A stretch of 64,000 nucleotides of DNA from Astrocystis sublimbata (taxonomy: Eukaryota > Ascomycota > Sordariomycetes > Xylariales > Xylariaceae), in NCBI GenBank assembly GCA_022453515.1, contig JAJNNY010000042.1, positions 186,001-250,000 of the forward strand, read 5' to 3'. The notes under the pieces were generated by a model. That model ran no database searches, was not told where the DNA came from, and worked only from the letters and a program-made list of their open reading frames with translations. Of the stretch, positions 1 through 11,283 are shown in pieces. Every line of letters begins with the position of its first letter. The stretch's first letter is position 1. A program made the position numbers and the translations under genes.

Positions 1-57
1 CCCACTGACATCATTCTGATATTTTATATCCATGTGCTAGGTAGTTTACTACTGATT

Positions 58-135
58 CCTATTGTGTACAAACAACAGTGTGCACGGAAAGGGCAAGCGT
101 CGCGTCAGACGTCTTGATAAGGGTGAAAACATTAT
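58..135. repeat. Dispersed repeat, copy A
   Basis: This segment matches 59676-59755 in the same orientation. Exact shared words are GGAAAGGGCAAGCG (86-99) and CAGACGTCTT (106-115), separated by a near-identical spacer with one C/T difference and a 2-nt indel; flanks are similar but diverged. It is probably the relic of an old transposon family, not a functional gene. Confidence 0.7.
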
Positions 136-144
136 ATCTATGTA

Positions 145-156
145 CTACCTAGGTAG
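145..156. repeat. CTACCTAGGTAG palindrome
   Basis: 12-bp perfect palindrome containing TACCTAGGTA. Confidence 0.9.
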
Positions 157-868
157 CTATGGGTACTAAATAAAATGGGAATTTCACTTGAAGCCCGCCG
201 CTTCCAGGCTAAGTCTAGCCTAAGAAAGGTATATCCTACGTAAGTACTTAATGTACCTTTCAAAACGGGCCAATTTAATACACCTCAATACCCGCACACT
301 AAACTGAGTCAAACGGTAGTTTACCGTTTCATTTCGAAACGGTTTGGATGCTGACTCCAAGGCTGTCTGAATAATGACTTTTAGGGCAACTTTTCGGAAT
401 TCGCTCTAGAACGGGAAAACAGTTGAACCCAAGCGCAATTGCGTAGAACATTAAAGATAGAAAGCAGAATACAGACATGATAGCAAAGACAAATATAGGC
501 AACCTAGTGTTACCAAGTACCAGTATGCCTAGCATGGCCTGGAAACACTGATAACGCTGTGCCTCAGCCCATGAAATAATGTGTTTATGAATAGTTTCGT
601 ACTATTACACACATGTGAATGTAGCCGGAGATGGAATTAACTTTCCCTGTAATACGCTTATCTCTTGAAGTCTCAATGCTGATCAATGTGTTTGTCCTCC
701 TAGTTCGATCGATGCCTTGATCTTTGACCAGTATCTGAAGGTAAATCGAGGCCATCTACTTAACTCGTGTACAGCATAGCATGAACTGGATATACTAGGT
801 CCCAAGGCCGACCCAACTGGTCGCTTTCGTATTTGCCCTTTGCACCCGAATTTGTTGTCAACTTCATC

Positions 869-3800
869 ATGAGCATAACTCTGGCGCCGCCCGTAGATGG
901 ACTCAGACTTGCTGTGAATGATTTCCTCGACGCACTCACGGATGACCAGCGACTCAAGCTAGAAACTGACGCTGTTCCCAATGCCGATTCGATTCACGTC
1001 TTTGCTGCAGAACTTGATTCTGTGAACAGAAGAAATGGTCAGAATGTTGGCAGCCGGCTTTACACGATCCTGGGATGTGTTCGGGACTATTGCAGTATTG
1101 TTGACACTTTCGTGTCGTCGCATCCAGAAACTGCGGCACTTGTCTGGGGTAGTATTCGGTTAACAATGCAAGCAAGTACTGTTCCCTCTAATTTTTCTAA
1201 TTATTCTCTAAATGAATGCAGATCGCTGTTAATTATACCTCATATTATGAGGCGATAACTGAATGGCTGATGGAACTCGGCCATCATTGCCCACTATTTA
1301 CCGAATATGGAACATTATATCGTAGCTCAAAACAGCTGCAGGATTCGTTGTCGAGTTTTCAAGCTTCGATTATTCGGTGCTGCAAGCATATTGTTGAAGT
1401 AATCCAGCGTCCATCATCATGTATGATAAATCCCTTCCCATCTACAGGCATCTCTAACTAGGCCAAAGGGTCCACAAAGGTCCAACAAGCCTTTTGGGCA
1501 TCGTTCAACCGAGAATTCCAACCAGATAAGGATGAAATCCGTAGATCTAGCGACAAGGTGAAGCACGCCATTTGCATTGCCAAGGCACACATTGATGCAC
1601 AAGAAAGGAAACTGCACGATGAAGAACGTAAGCTCCAAGATCAGGAACGAGCAGAGGCCGCGAAGGGAAGAACGTTGCTCAGGACATTCTCTTCGCGCGC
1701 ACATAGCGATAATGAATACATCCGAGTTCTCCTATTACAAAGGGAAGAACGAGATCAGCGTAAACATCCCCTCTGAGATGATGACCCTCGACCTTGACAA
1801 TAACCTATGCAATAGAGGAACGAAAGCAGAAGCTCCTAGAGGCGATTTGCACTTATAATCCCGAAAGAATACTCAAACAAAACCAACGGAAACGTTTCTG
1901 TAGCACTACAGAATGGATCTTCCAGACGCCAGAGTTCCGCAAGTGGAACGATATCAAGGGCTCTTCTCTTCTATGGTGCTCAGGCAAAAGTAAGTCAACC
2001 TAGTGGTCGTGTATGTAGCTTGCTAACCTGCCCGCAGTTGGTTCGGGAAAGAGCGTTGTTTCGTCAGTGAGCGCACAACCTGGAATCTCCTGTCATCTTG
2101 TTAACGGATGGCTCACAGTGCGAGCGTGGTCGACTATCTCCTTGTCCAAAAAGGATGCTCTGATGTTCTTGTGTCTTACTTCTTTGCTCACTATAGCGAC
2201 CAGGAGTCTCTCAGGGCTGAAACTATCATGAGATCACTTGTACGGCAAAGACTGCCGGTGTCGACGCAGTTGTCTCGGGAAATGGAGGAAAAGCTAAAAC
2301 AACTTGAAGATGATACAGATCTCTATGAGGTTGTCAATTTCCTCCGCGACACCACGTCTGAATCAAAGCCATCATACATCATAGTTGATGGTTTAGATGA
2401 ATGTGACCAATCAAACGGGACTAAACTCCTTAAGGCGCTATCGTCGCTAGTCGCCTCAACGACAAGCACAAAACTATTCTTGGCAAGTCGCGAAAGTCTT
2501 TCAGAAGAGATACGAAGATCTTTCGGCTCTATGAATCAGGTATCTATGAATAATTCAAAAGTATCAGATGATATCACTACATACATCGATGGAAAACTCG
2601 CGGAAAAATTGCAAAAAGGATACTTGAAAGTTGGAGACCCTAAACTGATAGGGGAAATTGCACAAGCATTGGCCCAAGGTGCTGATGGCATGTAAGTAAC
2701 TCATCTACATAATTTATACCCCTAAGCATTTAACATAATACAGGTTCCTTTGGGTGCATTTTCAAGTGAGAGAAGTCTGTGAGCAAGACTGTGACGAAAA
2801 CATCCGCAAGTTCCTGAAGAATCTCCCGAAGACGCTAGAAGCGCTTTTCTGTCGGGTTCTACGCCGAATCTTAGATCGAAAACATGAGAAGATAACTATC
2901 AAGGTTTTCACATGGATAGCTGCCTCGACACGCCCTCTTACGCTTGAAGAGATTCGAGAAGCTATTGCAATCGAGATCAGCCAGCAATACACTAAGCCGG
3001 AACGACTTCATAACGACATAGATGGCATTGCCTCAGTATGCGGGAATTTAGTACACGTTGACGAGGAATGTCGGTCAATCCAGTTTGCTCACCACACTGT
3101 TCAGCGGTTCTTGGTTCAACAATCATCTCTGCCTCTGAATTCGATTGATTATGGTCTCCACATGTTCTTCATTGATATTGAAGAGGCAGATCATTTTATT
3201 GGTGAGATATGCGTCACCTACCTCGAATTTAACGATTTCAAAACGACCCTGAGTCGACAAGCAAAGCCAGTTCAGCTTCCAATGCCGCATGACATTGCAG
3301 AAGCAGCATTATCAAAGAAATTCAAGCGTCTGTGGAAGATTATGCAAAAATATGAATCCAGGGGGGCCTTAGCTCCTGTTCATTATGATCCTTCGGACCA
3401 TTCAAATGAGTCAAGCACGACTTCACAAACAATCCACAACGCACATCCGTTCCTAAAGTACGCGTCAACCAACTGGATCCAGCACACCAAGAGGTTCCAT
3501 AACATGAAATCAAAGATGTGGACTACTTGGAGGAATATCATAATCAACGGACACGATTTGGCATCGAAGCCATGGCAGCCCGAATCGTTGAAGTTGGATG
3601 ACCACGCTATTCTAGAATGGGCCCGAAAGGCAGATCACTACGCGTTAATACGCCTAATTATTTCAGACCGGGAATTAACAAGCCAAGAGAAGACGGATAT
3701 CGTTATCAAGGCTTTTGAGAGGCACAGTCCCGTAGAATTTAGAATCTTTCTAATGAACGATATGCATGACGCGATAGATCAAGCCCTTCAAGCCGTGGCA

Positions 3801-4220
3801 GGGCGTGGCCTTCTCGATATTGTCGAGAGACTACTCGCAGCCGGAGCTAACGTTAATGCCACTGCTGTAAGTGTTGGCTATTTGGCACTTGAAGCAGCGG
3901 TTAGGAGCGGCCATCTTGCCATTGTCGAAAGATTACTTGCAGCCGGAGCAAATGTCAATGCTGCTGCTGCTAGATATGATGGCCGTACGGCGCTCCAAGC
4001 AGCGGCCGAGAATGGCTATCTGGATATTGTTGAAATACTACTAGTAGCTGAAGCTGACGTTAACGCTGCTGCTGCTGAAGTAAATGGGTGTACAGCACTT
4101 CGAGCAGCGCTCTGGGGCGATAATCTCGAAATTGTCGAAAGACTAAGGCAAGCAGGCGCTAAAGAGTACTGCGACGAGAATTATGACGGGTTCATAAGCC
4201 TTCAAGTTGTGAACAAATAA
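869..4220 (+). CDS. NLR-like STAND protein: DUF7708-like + NACHT + ankyrin repeats
   Basis: Seven exons (869-1171, 1222-1398, 1462-1759, 1816-1989, 2038-2062, 2119-2691, 2744-4220) join into 1008 codons with no break. Residues about 40-160 resemble the fungal DUF7708 N-terminal domain (ALVWGSIRLTMQ motif). A charged coiled-coil-like linker follows. The NACHT NTPase has an intact P-loop, G319-S-G-K-S323, split by two introns around a 25-nt micro-exon, and a Walker B at about 413-420 (IIVDGLDE). A winged-helix-like region with the FAHHTVQRFL motif precedes about 3.5 C-terminal ankyrin units of 35 residues (868-1008). Proteins of this build act in fungal non-self recognition and heterokaryon incompatibility. 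The first intron is GC-AG (1172-1221). The 1399-1461 intron is the least certain: the branch site lies very close to the acceptor. The few, near-identical repeats suggest ongoing repeat-number change. Confidence 0.82.
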
Positions 4221-5661
4221 CGCTTCCCTATAATATTAGCTTAATAGATTTCAGAAGCGTTATATCGCTTGTATTTCTAGTGGCTATAACCTAAGCCGCT
4301 AAAGATGTACCTCCCTTTAGTATTTTAGTACAGAAATACTCCCGGGTTCGGAAGCCTTATTGCTTTTCCAGAAGACTAACAGGCCTTGTGACCCCTCAAT
4401 CTCCCACTACAGAGTAAAGCTAGTTGTCGCCATTCCGATCAATTCCCAAAGCTGTTCCTATTTCGTCTATCCTATCTCTGAACCTTCCGTGTCATCTTGC
4501 CTTTCTGTGCCTGGGCGAACAAAACCACCCTAAGGGAGAGTATTAAACACGTGCGAAACCCTTGGGGAAATACTGTGGTCTCGGTTGGAGGACCTGGAAT
4601 AATTGTTGCATGCGACGCGAGACCTCGTTATGAAGTAACGCCAAAACAATCTACTGGTCGAAACATTTCGAATTCTGATCTCTGATGCTGAAAATCTTGC
4701 ATACCTACTTGACGAATCGAGAATTGCTGTTCATGGCGCAGCCATCAATGTCCCCATTGCTTGATTGATACGTTGGGCATTGCCGCCAAAAGATCAGCGT
4801 GGAACGAACTCAACCGTTTTGCCAAACCGTTTTCCTTCCGCATCCTGAGCTCGCCGGGTCAAATCTAGATATATTACGGATGTCGTCAGTCAGCAATAGC
4901 ACTAACTCGATTTGGATACAACTTAGTACTTTTTGTACCTAATGCTTTTTCTTCCAATTAGGAACCGCATTTCCCTCAGTACTTTTTATTCGCACCTACG
5001 TAGATTTGCCCTAACATGTGTACTGAATTTAGAATTGATGGGTTCAAATAGTGAGTGGCTCGGGCTAGGTATCAATATGTCACCGCCTGTAAATACTAGA
5101 AGTGCATGCATGCAGTGCTCCATAGCACCGAATAGGTACACGTGCCTCTTTGGTAAGCACTTACAGCCACCGTTCCCGGCGGATCGACCGCCATAAGTAT
5201 GCCTAGCCTAACATGGACCAGCCTCGTTCACATGTGAAAGTGGGCAGACAGAAGTGGGCGGTGGGCGAGGTGGGCGCGCGGGACAATGCTGCTCTGCTCG
5301 TCCTTGAGGGCATGAGTGGATGGGCAAGCGCATTGGCGCGACAAGCTGTCACGGCATCTGCATCGCATGGCGTGTTACTGCCCTCCTTCGTTTCCTGCTA
5401 TGGGTCTCTGACATTCTCGGCTTACTGCCCTCCTTCTCCCTGCCTGTCATCTCTTTCTCCATCCCATCTTTCCGCCATACGAGGCGGCGCTGTGTGGGCT
5501 GTTTCTCTGCCAATTGCAACTGCGCAGCGTGCGTTGGAGCTGATTCTCTGCCAAGAACATCTACTGAGTATCCCTTGGCGATACGTAATCCCACGACCAC
5601 CAGCCCCGACGAACGGACGACACGCCGCATTCTCGTCAACATCATCGCCGCACATGACACT
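4221..5661. other. Intergenic between NLR and Mak3
   Basis: No gene is supported. Open frames here are short and unlike any family known to me. The last 400 bases are richer in G+C and probably contain the promoter and leader of the Mak3 gene. A short TGCATGCATGCA palindromic run lies near 5103. Confidence 0.5.
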
Positions 5662-6308
5662 ATGGCTGTAGAGTTGGCCACTCCGGCCGAGCCTCTTGGC
5701 GAGCTGCGATACCTGCAGTACGAACATGCGCTCGAGGAGAAATACCTACCAGCCATCCGCGCCTTGATTTCCAAAGACTTGAGCGAGCCTTACAGCGTCT
5801 ATGTTTACCGCTACTTCCTTTATCAATGGGCGCATTTGTGCTTCATGGTGAGTCTGATCCGCTTCGATTCGACGTCCGTATATGGACCCGCGAGAACGAG
5901 AACCAGACGCTCGGAGCTTACCCTCGCTTTTCCTATGCCCAGGCTCTGAATCCTGTCGACGACTCGCTCCTGGGCGTCATTATCTGCAAGCTCGAACACC
6001 ATGCCTCCCACTCACCGCCGACCCACCGAGGCTACATAGCCATGCTAGCCGTCTCTTCTGCCTTTCGCGGGAATGGCATAGCCACGGCCCTGGTGCAAAA
6101 AGCCATCGACGCCATGGCCCGCCGCCGCGCCGACGAGATTGTGCTAGAGACGGAAGAGACAAACATACCTGCCATGAGGCTCTACGAGCGACTAGGTTTC
6201 CTGAGGTCAAAGAAACTACATAGGTATTATTTGAACGGCAACAGTGCGTACCGACTGGTATTGCTATTGAAATCGGCAGCTCCCGCGAAGGCAGGCCTTC
6301 CATTTTAG
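5662..6308 (+). CDS. MAK3: N-alpha-acetyltransferase Mak3/Naa30 (NatC catalytic subunit)
   Basis: Two exons (5662-5847 and 5943-6308; GTGAGT...CAG intron of 95 nt) encode 183 residues. The N-terminal part reads into YRYFLYQWAHLCFM and, across the splice, ALNPVDDSLLGVIICKLE, the pattern of Mak3/Naa30. The GNAT acetyl-CoA motif RGNGIA lies at 104-109, and the C-terminal NIPAMRLYERLGF motif is typical of N-terminal acetyltransferases. NatC acetylates nascent chains starting with Met followed by a hydrophobic residue, on the ribosome. I chose the ATG at 5662 because homologous proteins begin shortly before the GNAT fold; an in-frame ATG at 5320 would add an unlikely low-complexity leader. The gene converges on the DUF1917 gene, with 278 bases between the stops. 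Confidence 0.9.
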
Positions 6309-6586
6309 GAGAAGGCAGCTAAGGCTCGGCATAAGCGTAGGGCGGCCATGCAGAGACGCATGCAGAGACGCTTCAGATCACTGCAGGGACAGAATCATGC
6401 ATTGGGCGGCGTTGGGTAATCATGAAAATTTCAATATGCCTTTGAGATCCCCTTTACGGTCGGTGCTGTATGGAAAAATTGGTAGCGAACAGTAGCTTTA
6501 TGTCATGTCAAGCTGCTTCCGACACAATCGCACCATTTCCCGTTATGTTCCTTTGGTTTGCTCAAGTACATTGCACACTTCCCTGT

Positions 6587-7749
6587 TCATTTGACCAGCA
6601 AAGATCGCGTGTCGTAGATGGAGGCTCGAATTTCCCATGGGTTACCAGATGCGATGCCAAGATATGTGTATGCGTCTACTCTACAATCAGCACGAGACAG
6701 GGGCGCGTACGAACGAGATGTCAAACTGACCAGGCTTATAGTAGATCGGCTTGTTCTTAACAAGTCCGAGTTGCTTTAGCTTATTGGCCACGCGAATGAC
6801 GTCTTTCTTGTCCGAAAAGTCTGCTGTGTACACGCAAATGAGGCGTTCCATTCTTTGGTCGACATTCGATTTGGGGGCAACTTTGGCGGCGATCCCGAGC
6901 TCGTTCTGCGCGGTCGCCTTGGCGATGAGTTCCCAGACGGCGTTGACCTCAAAGGCGGTGCAGAAGAGCAGCCACTAGGTTCCTATAGTCAGCACCATTG
7001 CCGAGATCTTGTGCGACTGGCCATCTATCTAGGGGACCTAGGTGTGGGTAGCTCGGTGATCGGTGATCACTGAAGATGTCTCACTTACCTTGCCGCACGT
7101 CACACGACAATGATTCGCCAAGCCGAGAATATCACTAGCAGCATCCATGCCCGCCTTCTTCGCTTCCTTCAAATAATATGCCCGCGGGACGCCGGGCTTT
7201 CGAAGCTGGTCGTTGATAAATGACGACGCAAGATCTAGCCGACCTTCGCCGCCTTTCATAAACGTGGCGAGATCCGCGTCTTCGTCCTCGGGCACCTCGT
7301 CCTGCCCGCCGCGGATCAGCTGGTTCTGTGCGGCGCCCCGGGCCTTGCGCTTGATGTACGGGTTGCAGATCCAGATCCAGGATTCCGACGGCGAGTCATT
7401 CTGCTGTCCCGTGGTGGCGGGCGGCAACCGCTTTAGAAACGCGTCGACGGTCTCGGTGAGCTGCCATGCGTACGGTTCGCCAGCGTAGGGGTTATGAAGC
7501 TGAGAATTGCTGTTATTATTGGTAATGGCACCGCCTTGTGCTTGAATCTTGAGAGGTGTTGCGAGAGCTTCTTGGTCTTGCTGCCACCAACCTCTCACGT
7601 CGAAGCTCCCAACTTTCTTCTCCAGCTCTGCAACGTGATCATTTTCGCCTGTATTTCAGGTATTACAAATAGTTCTGAACAGTAGGAAGGTGGTTTGCAA
7701 TACCATAGAAGTCCGACTCGTCAGAGCCCATGGCTGCATGATCATCCAT
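6587..7749 (-). CDS. DUF1917 / Bles03-like protein
   Basis: Four exons on the minus strand (7749-7704, 7648-7089, 6974-6731, 6675-6587) give 312 residues without a break. The N-terminus MDDHAAMGSDESDFYG joins ENDHVAELEKKVGSFDVRGW. The middle holds WIWICNPYI, and the end carries DVIRVANKLKQLGLV, IYYKPDAYTYLGI and SGNPWEIRASIYD. These landmarks fit the DUF1917/Bles03 family (human C11orf68-like), whose fold resembles eIF4E-type proteins but whose function is not established. The final intron uses the second of two neighbouring acceptors (...GTAGAGTAG); the first would meet a stop at once. The start at 7749 is the first Met giving the acidic DDxDFYG leader. Family assignment is from memory of the motifs. 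Confidence 0.78.
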
Positions 7750-8481
7750 GCCGGGCAGACAAGCAAATCCCCGTCTGACTTGGTTTTCGGCCTTGCCCAG
7801 ATATCGATGTAGTTGAGATACCAAATCGAGAATTGCGAAGTTCAAAGAGTGTATGAAAATAAGAAACAACAAGATGTCAATACCGGTTGAAACTGCGGCA
7901 TGTTTAGAGGCATTGAAATACAGTGATCAGGCACAGTCTCTTGCTCCTGGCATAGACCTCTAAGCGCCGAACAGTCTGTGTATCGAACAGTATGATCGAT
8001 TGGTATTTTCTTCGGAATCTGGGCAGCTTCTGGAGTCGACCTATTACGTCGCCTGCAGAGTAGGTGCGGTGAAGAACGGTTCCGTTTCTGATCCTATCAT
8101 TAAAGTAGCCACCACAGTGCCTGATTATGTGTTTGTTGAGCGCACGTCACCGAGCGTCACCAGGGGAGATACAGTAAGTTGATACGACAAGACACTGTGC
8201 TTAGGTACCTACAGCCCTGCAAGATTCCAAGCAAGGATTCCTGAGCAGGGATTCCTCCCGAGACCCTGGATTAGGTACCTGAAGAGGACGCTAGCCTTAG
8301 CGCCCTGATGAGCGGGGAGCTTCCCGACTGGTGTAGATCAAGCTGTGTTTGCTTTTTGAGCTTTGCTCTCCCCGCGTACGCTCCTTGCAATCCATAAGGT
8401 TGGCGGTACTCTATCGCAACTGGACAATAATCTCAATTCTCATGTTTCTCCACCGCTAGTAGCTACCGACTTGCTTGGTTA
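7750..8481. promoter_or_regulatory. Divergent promoter region, DUF1917 gene / DPH7
   Basis: These 732 bases separate two divergently transcribed genes and must hold both promoters. Short near-repeats of GGATTCCT occur around 8230-8260, and two TTAGGTACCT words lie near 8203 and 8271. I see no other gene. Confidence 0.5.
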
Positions 8482-9851
8482 ATGATGGAATCAGAAGACA
8501 GAGTGCTCGCTTCTTCGCGATCTCTCATCTTGGATCTCCCACCAAGCTGCATCGAATTCTGTCCGGCTCATCCAAGTCATTTTGTAGTTGGTACCTATAA
8601 TCTACAAAAAGAAGAAACAACAACTGTTGATCAAGATGCTGGCTCCGACAACAGGGATGAGGATCAGAATGTGAAGAAGCCTCAAAGCCGGAATGGCAGC
8701 CTTGTGGTGTTCCGGCTCGCTGATGACACTCATGAACTGTGAGCCTTTCGTTTCTGGACTTTTATGAGAGACCATTTCCTGACGAGTGTCGTTCTTCGCT
8801 TCCCAGATCCCTCGTCCAAACACTCTCGTATCCTTCTGCACTTCTAGACCTGCATTTTCATCCTCATCCCGACAAACATGAGGTTATGGCAACAGTATCA
8901 AGTACTGGATCGCTGTCTTTCTTCCGCCTGTCACCCACCCAATCATCCTCGGTCCTGTTAGTAGAGCTGGTTACTTGTAAACCACTTGGAAACGACGACA
9001 CTGTGCTCTTGTTGTCCTGTGCATGGCATCCTAGCCGGTCTGACCTCCTGGCCGTCACGACCTCCGACTTTCAAGTTCACATATTGAGGATTGACGAGGA
9101 GTGGAACGCACATGAGACCTCATCCTCCCCGGTCATAATGCACACACTCGAGGCTTGGACGGTGGCATTCTCGCCATTCATTTCCAAGCATCAGGATGAA
9201 ACAAATGACAGTGTGCCACTCGGCTCAGATGAGATAGTGATATATTCGGGAGGCGACGACTCGAAGCTTCTTAGCACAACCTGCTATTATCATGACGACT
9301 TGAAAGTTAACTCTGAGGACAGTGGTGATAGTCTGTCTATCATCCACCCTCTAGTCACAATCAAAGGTCACATGGCAGGCGTAACTGCCATCTTACCACT
9401 CCCATTGACCAATGTCGACGGATCGAGAGTGGTCTCCACCGGCAGCTATGACGATACTTTCCGCATTTATTCCATCCACCCTCAAGTTGGCGGCATCATG
9501 GCTCGTCCTCCCAAGCTGCTTGCAGATGAAAACCTTGGCGGCGGCGTCTGGAGGTTGAAGTTGGTTAAGTTGGATGATCCGAGGAAAGAGAACAATGACG
9601 ATACTGCTTCGCGGCAGTATCGCTGGTCGGCGTTGATCTTGGCATCTTGTATGCACGCGGGATGCCGCATCCTCGAAATCACAGGCGATTACAGCGACAA
9701 TTGTCAGATCACAGTGCTCGCGCGTTTCGAGGAACATCAAAGCATGAATTATGGCAGCGACTTCCAACCAGGGACGGAGCGCGATAGCAGGACCCTTCGT
9801 TGTGTGTCTACTAGCTTTTATGACCGGCTGCTATGTCTATGGGAATTCTGA
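8482..9851 (+). CDS. DPH7: Diphthine methyltransferase Dph7 (WD40 protein)
   Basis: Two exons (8482-8738, 8807-9851; 68-nt GTGAGC...CAG intron) encode 433 residues. The start region LDLPPSCIEFCPAHPSHFVV followed by GTYNLQ is the hallmark of the Dph7/WDR85 family. WD-type blades follow, for example HPSRSDLLAVTTSD, GGDDSKL, IKGHMAGVTAI and VSTGSYDDTFRIY, ending in YDRLLCLWEF. Dph7 removes the methyl group from methylated diphthine on elongation factor 2, allowing the final amidation by Dph6; it acts in the cytosol. The length is normal for fungal members. Confidence 0.9.
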
Positions 9852-11283
9852 TAGACTCTTTAAAGAGTGCATTTAATAATGATATCAATCGGAAGATTGT
9901 ATATCATGTGACAGCCGCTTGAGCTCCGTGACGTACAATAGATAGCCTTTGCCACAATATGCGCTGCGCCTTATCCTGGGGTCGATAATCCCATACACAG
10001 TCATATAGTAAACTGGAGTGTGTTACACTACCTAGGCAGTGGAAATACCGCTCCTGTGGGCTCGGTTGCGGCAATTGTCGTTGACGAAGATGAAATATGC
10101 AAGGGACTGCAACCTGACGATGCAGCATCTGAGACGGCTGCTCTCTGGGCAAAGTCCCATGCAAGCTACCCGACCTAATTACTACCTAACCTAGCATGTG
10201 TAGATCCGACACCCCTGCTGTTGCGTTGGTCAGATCTTTGTCCCACAGGCGCGTCGCGCGACTAGGCAGATTCGATCACACTGACCCTCATGACAGTACC
10301 TAGTACCGTCACGGAGTTGCTTATCAGGCAGGTATATATAGCATTGGTATCTGACCGCCTCCAGTGAGTTGAGGTAGCCTCTTAGCCAGCATAGATAAAT
10401 GCATCTGTGTTGTAGGCTCGAACAGCTTGGAAGTAGTTGGGAGCATATTGTTTTTTTGCGTGAGTGGGAGAGGGAGGGCGTACGTAGAATTAATGCCCAC
10501 CACAACTCAATATGGCCACCAAAGATTTAGGTACCTGGCGTGCCTGGATACTTTAAGTAGGTACTTCAGCCCTGATTGGTACATGCAGGCACTGCAGAGT
10601 CCTGCCTGTACCCACCGAAGATAATGGGAACTGAGGTACCTCCGCAGGTGCTTGAGGTACCGGCAGCGAGCTGCGCAGCTTTGACGCTCCCACCTGATGA
10701 AGAAACCGTCCAGGCAACTCATGCATCCAATTGTACAGACCTTTGATGTCTCCCTGGCACCTTCCACGTGAACTGTCCACGCAAACAATTCTAGCTTTCC
10801 TTAATTTCATACGACGCTTCGCTTAGTTCTGACTCAATTCTTCACCGGCTGCGAGTACAATCGGACAAGTCTCACGGTCTCATCATCCTAACTTTACCGC
10901 CATTTTCTCTTTCTCTATTCGCTCCGATACAGGTGCGAGGTTGTGGGTGTGCTTCACAACTTGCACCATGATAATATAGACATTACTCCTCTCCTGCATC
11001 ACCAAAGTCGTATCACACCTTACCGTACCTTTCTACACCTGTCTCTTGCTGCATACTTTATCCAACGTACTCGCGCCCCATTGTCTCACAACCTCGATCT
11101 ATCCTACCGCCTCGCCGGGTCTGGTGCCTGCTGCCCATCTGGTGACTCGCTGCCTGATGGTGCACGTCTAAGACAAGAGTAGCCAGGCGAGTGTTCGACG
11201 CCTATTGTTCCTCCCACCGCCGCCGTCCACCGTCAACTGTACCACCCTGCTGCTGCTGTTGCTCCTCCCCACCCCGCGCCGCG
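9852..11283. other. Intergenic and leader of the exportin gene
   Basis: No gene is supported. The palindrome variant CTACCTAGGCAG lies at 10028-10039 and a TTAGGTACCT word near 10527. From about 10820 the DNA becomes pyrimidine-rich, as in fungal promoters and 5' leaders. A 79-codon frame beginning at 10943 lies in this leader and would be an upstream open frame if transcribed. Confidence 0.5.

Larger units (their letters stand above)
1..868. other. Intergenic, left edge
   Basis: No gene is supported here. The stretch holds one copy of a degraded dispersed repeat (58-135), a perfect CTACCTAGGTAG palindrome (145-156) and a short hairpin at 311-329 (AAACGGTA, 3-nt loop, TACCGTTT). A 68-codon minus-strand frame at 329-535 is hydrophobic but has no recognisable family and looks like chance. 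Confidence 0.6.
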
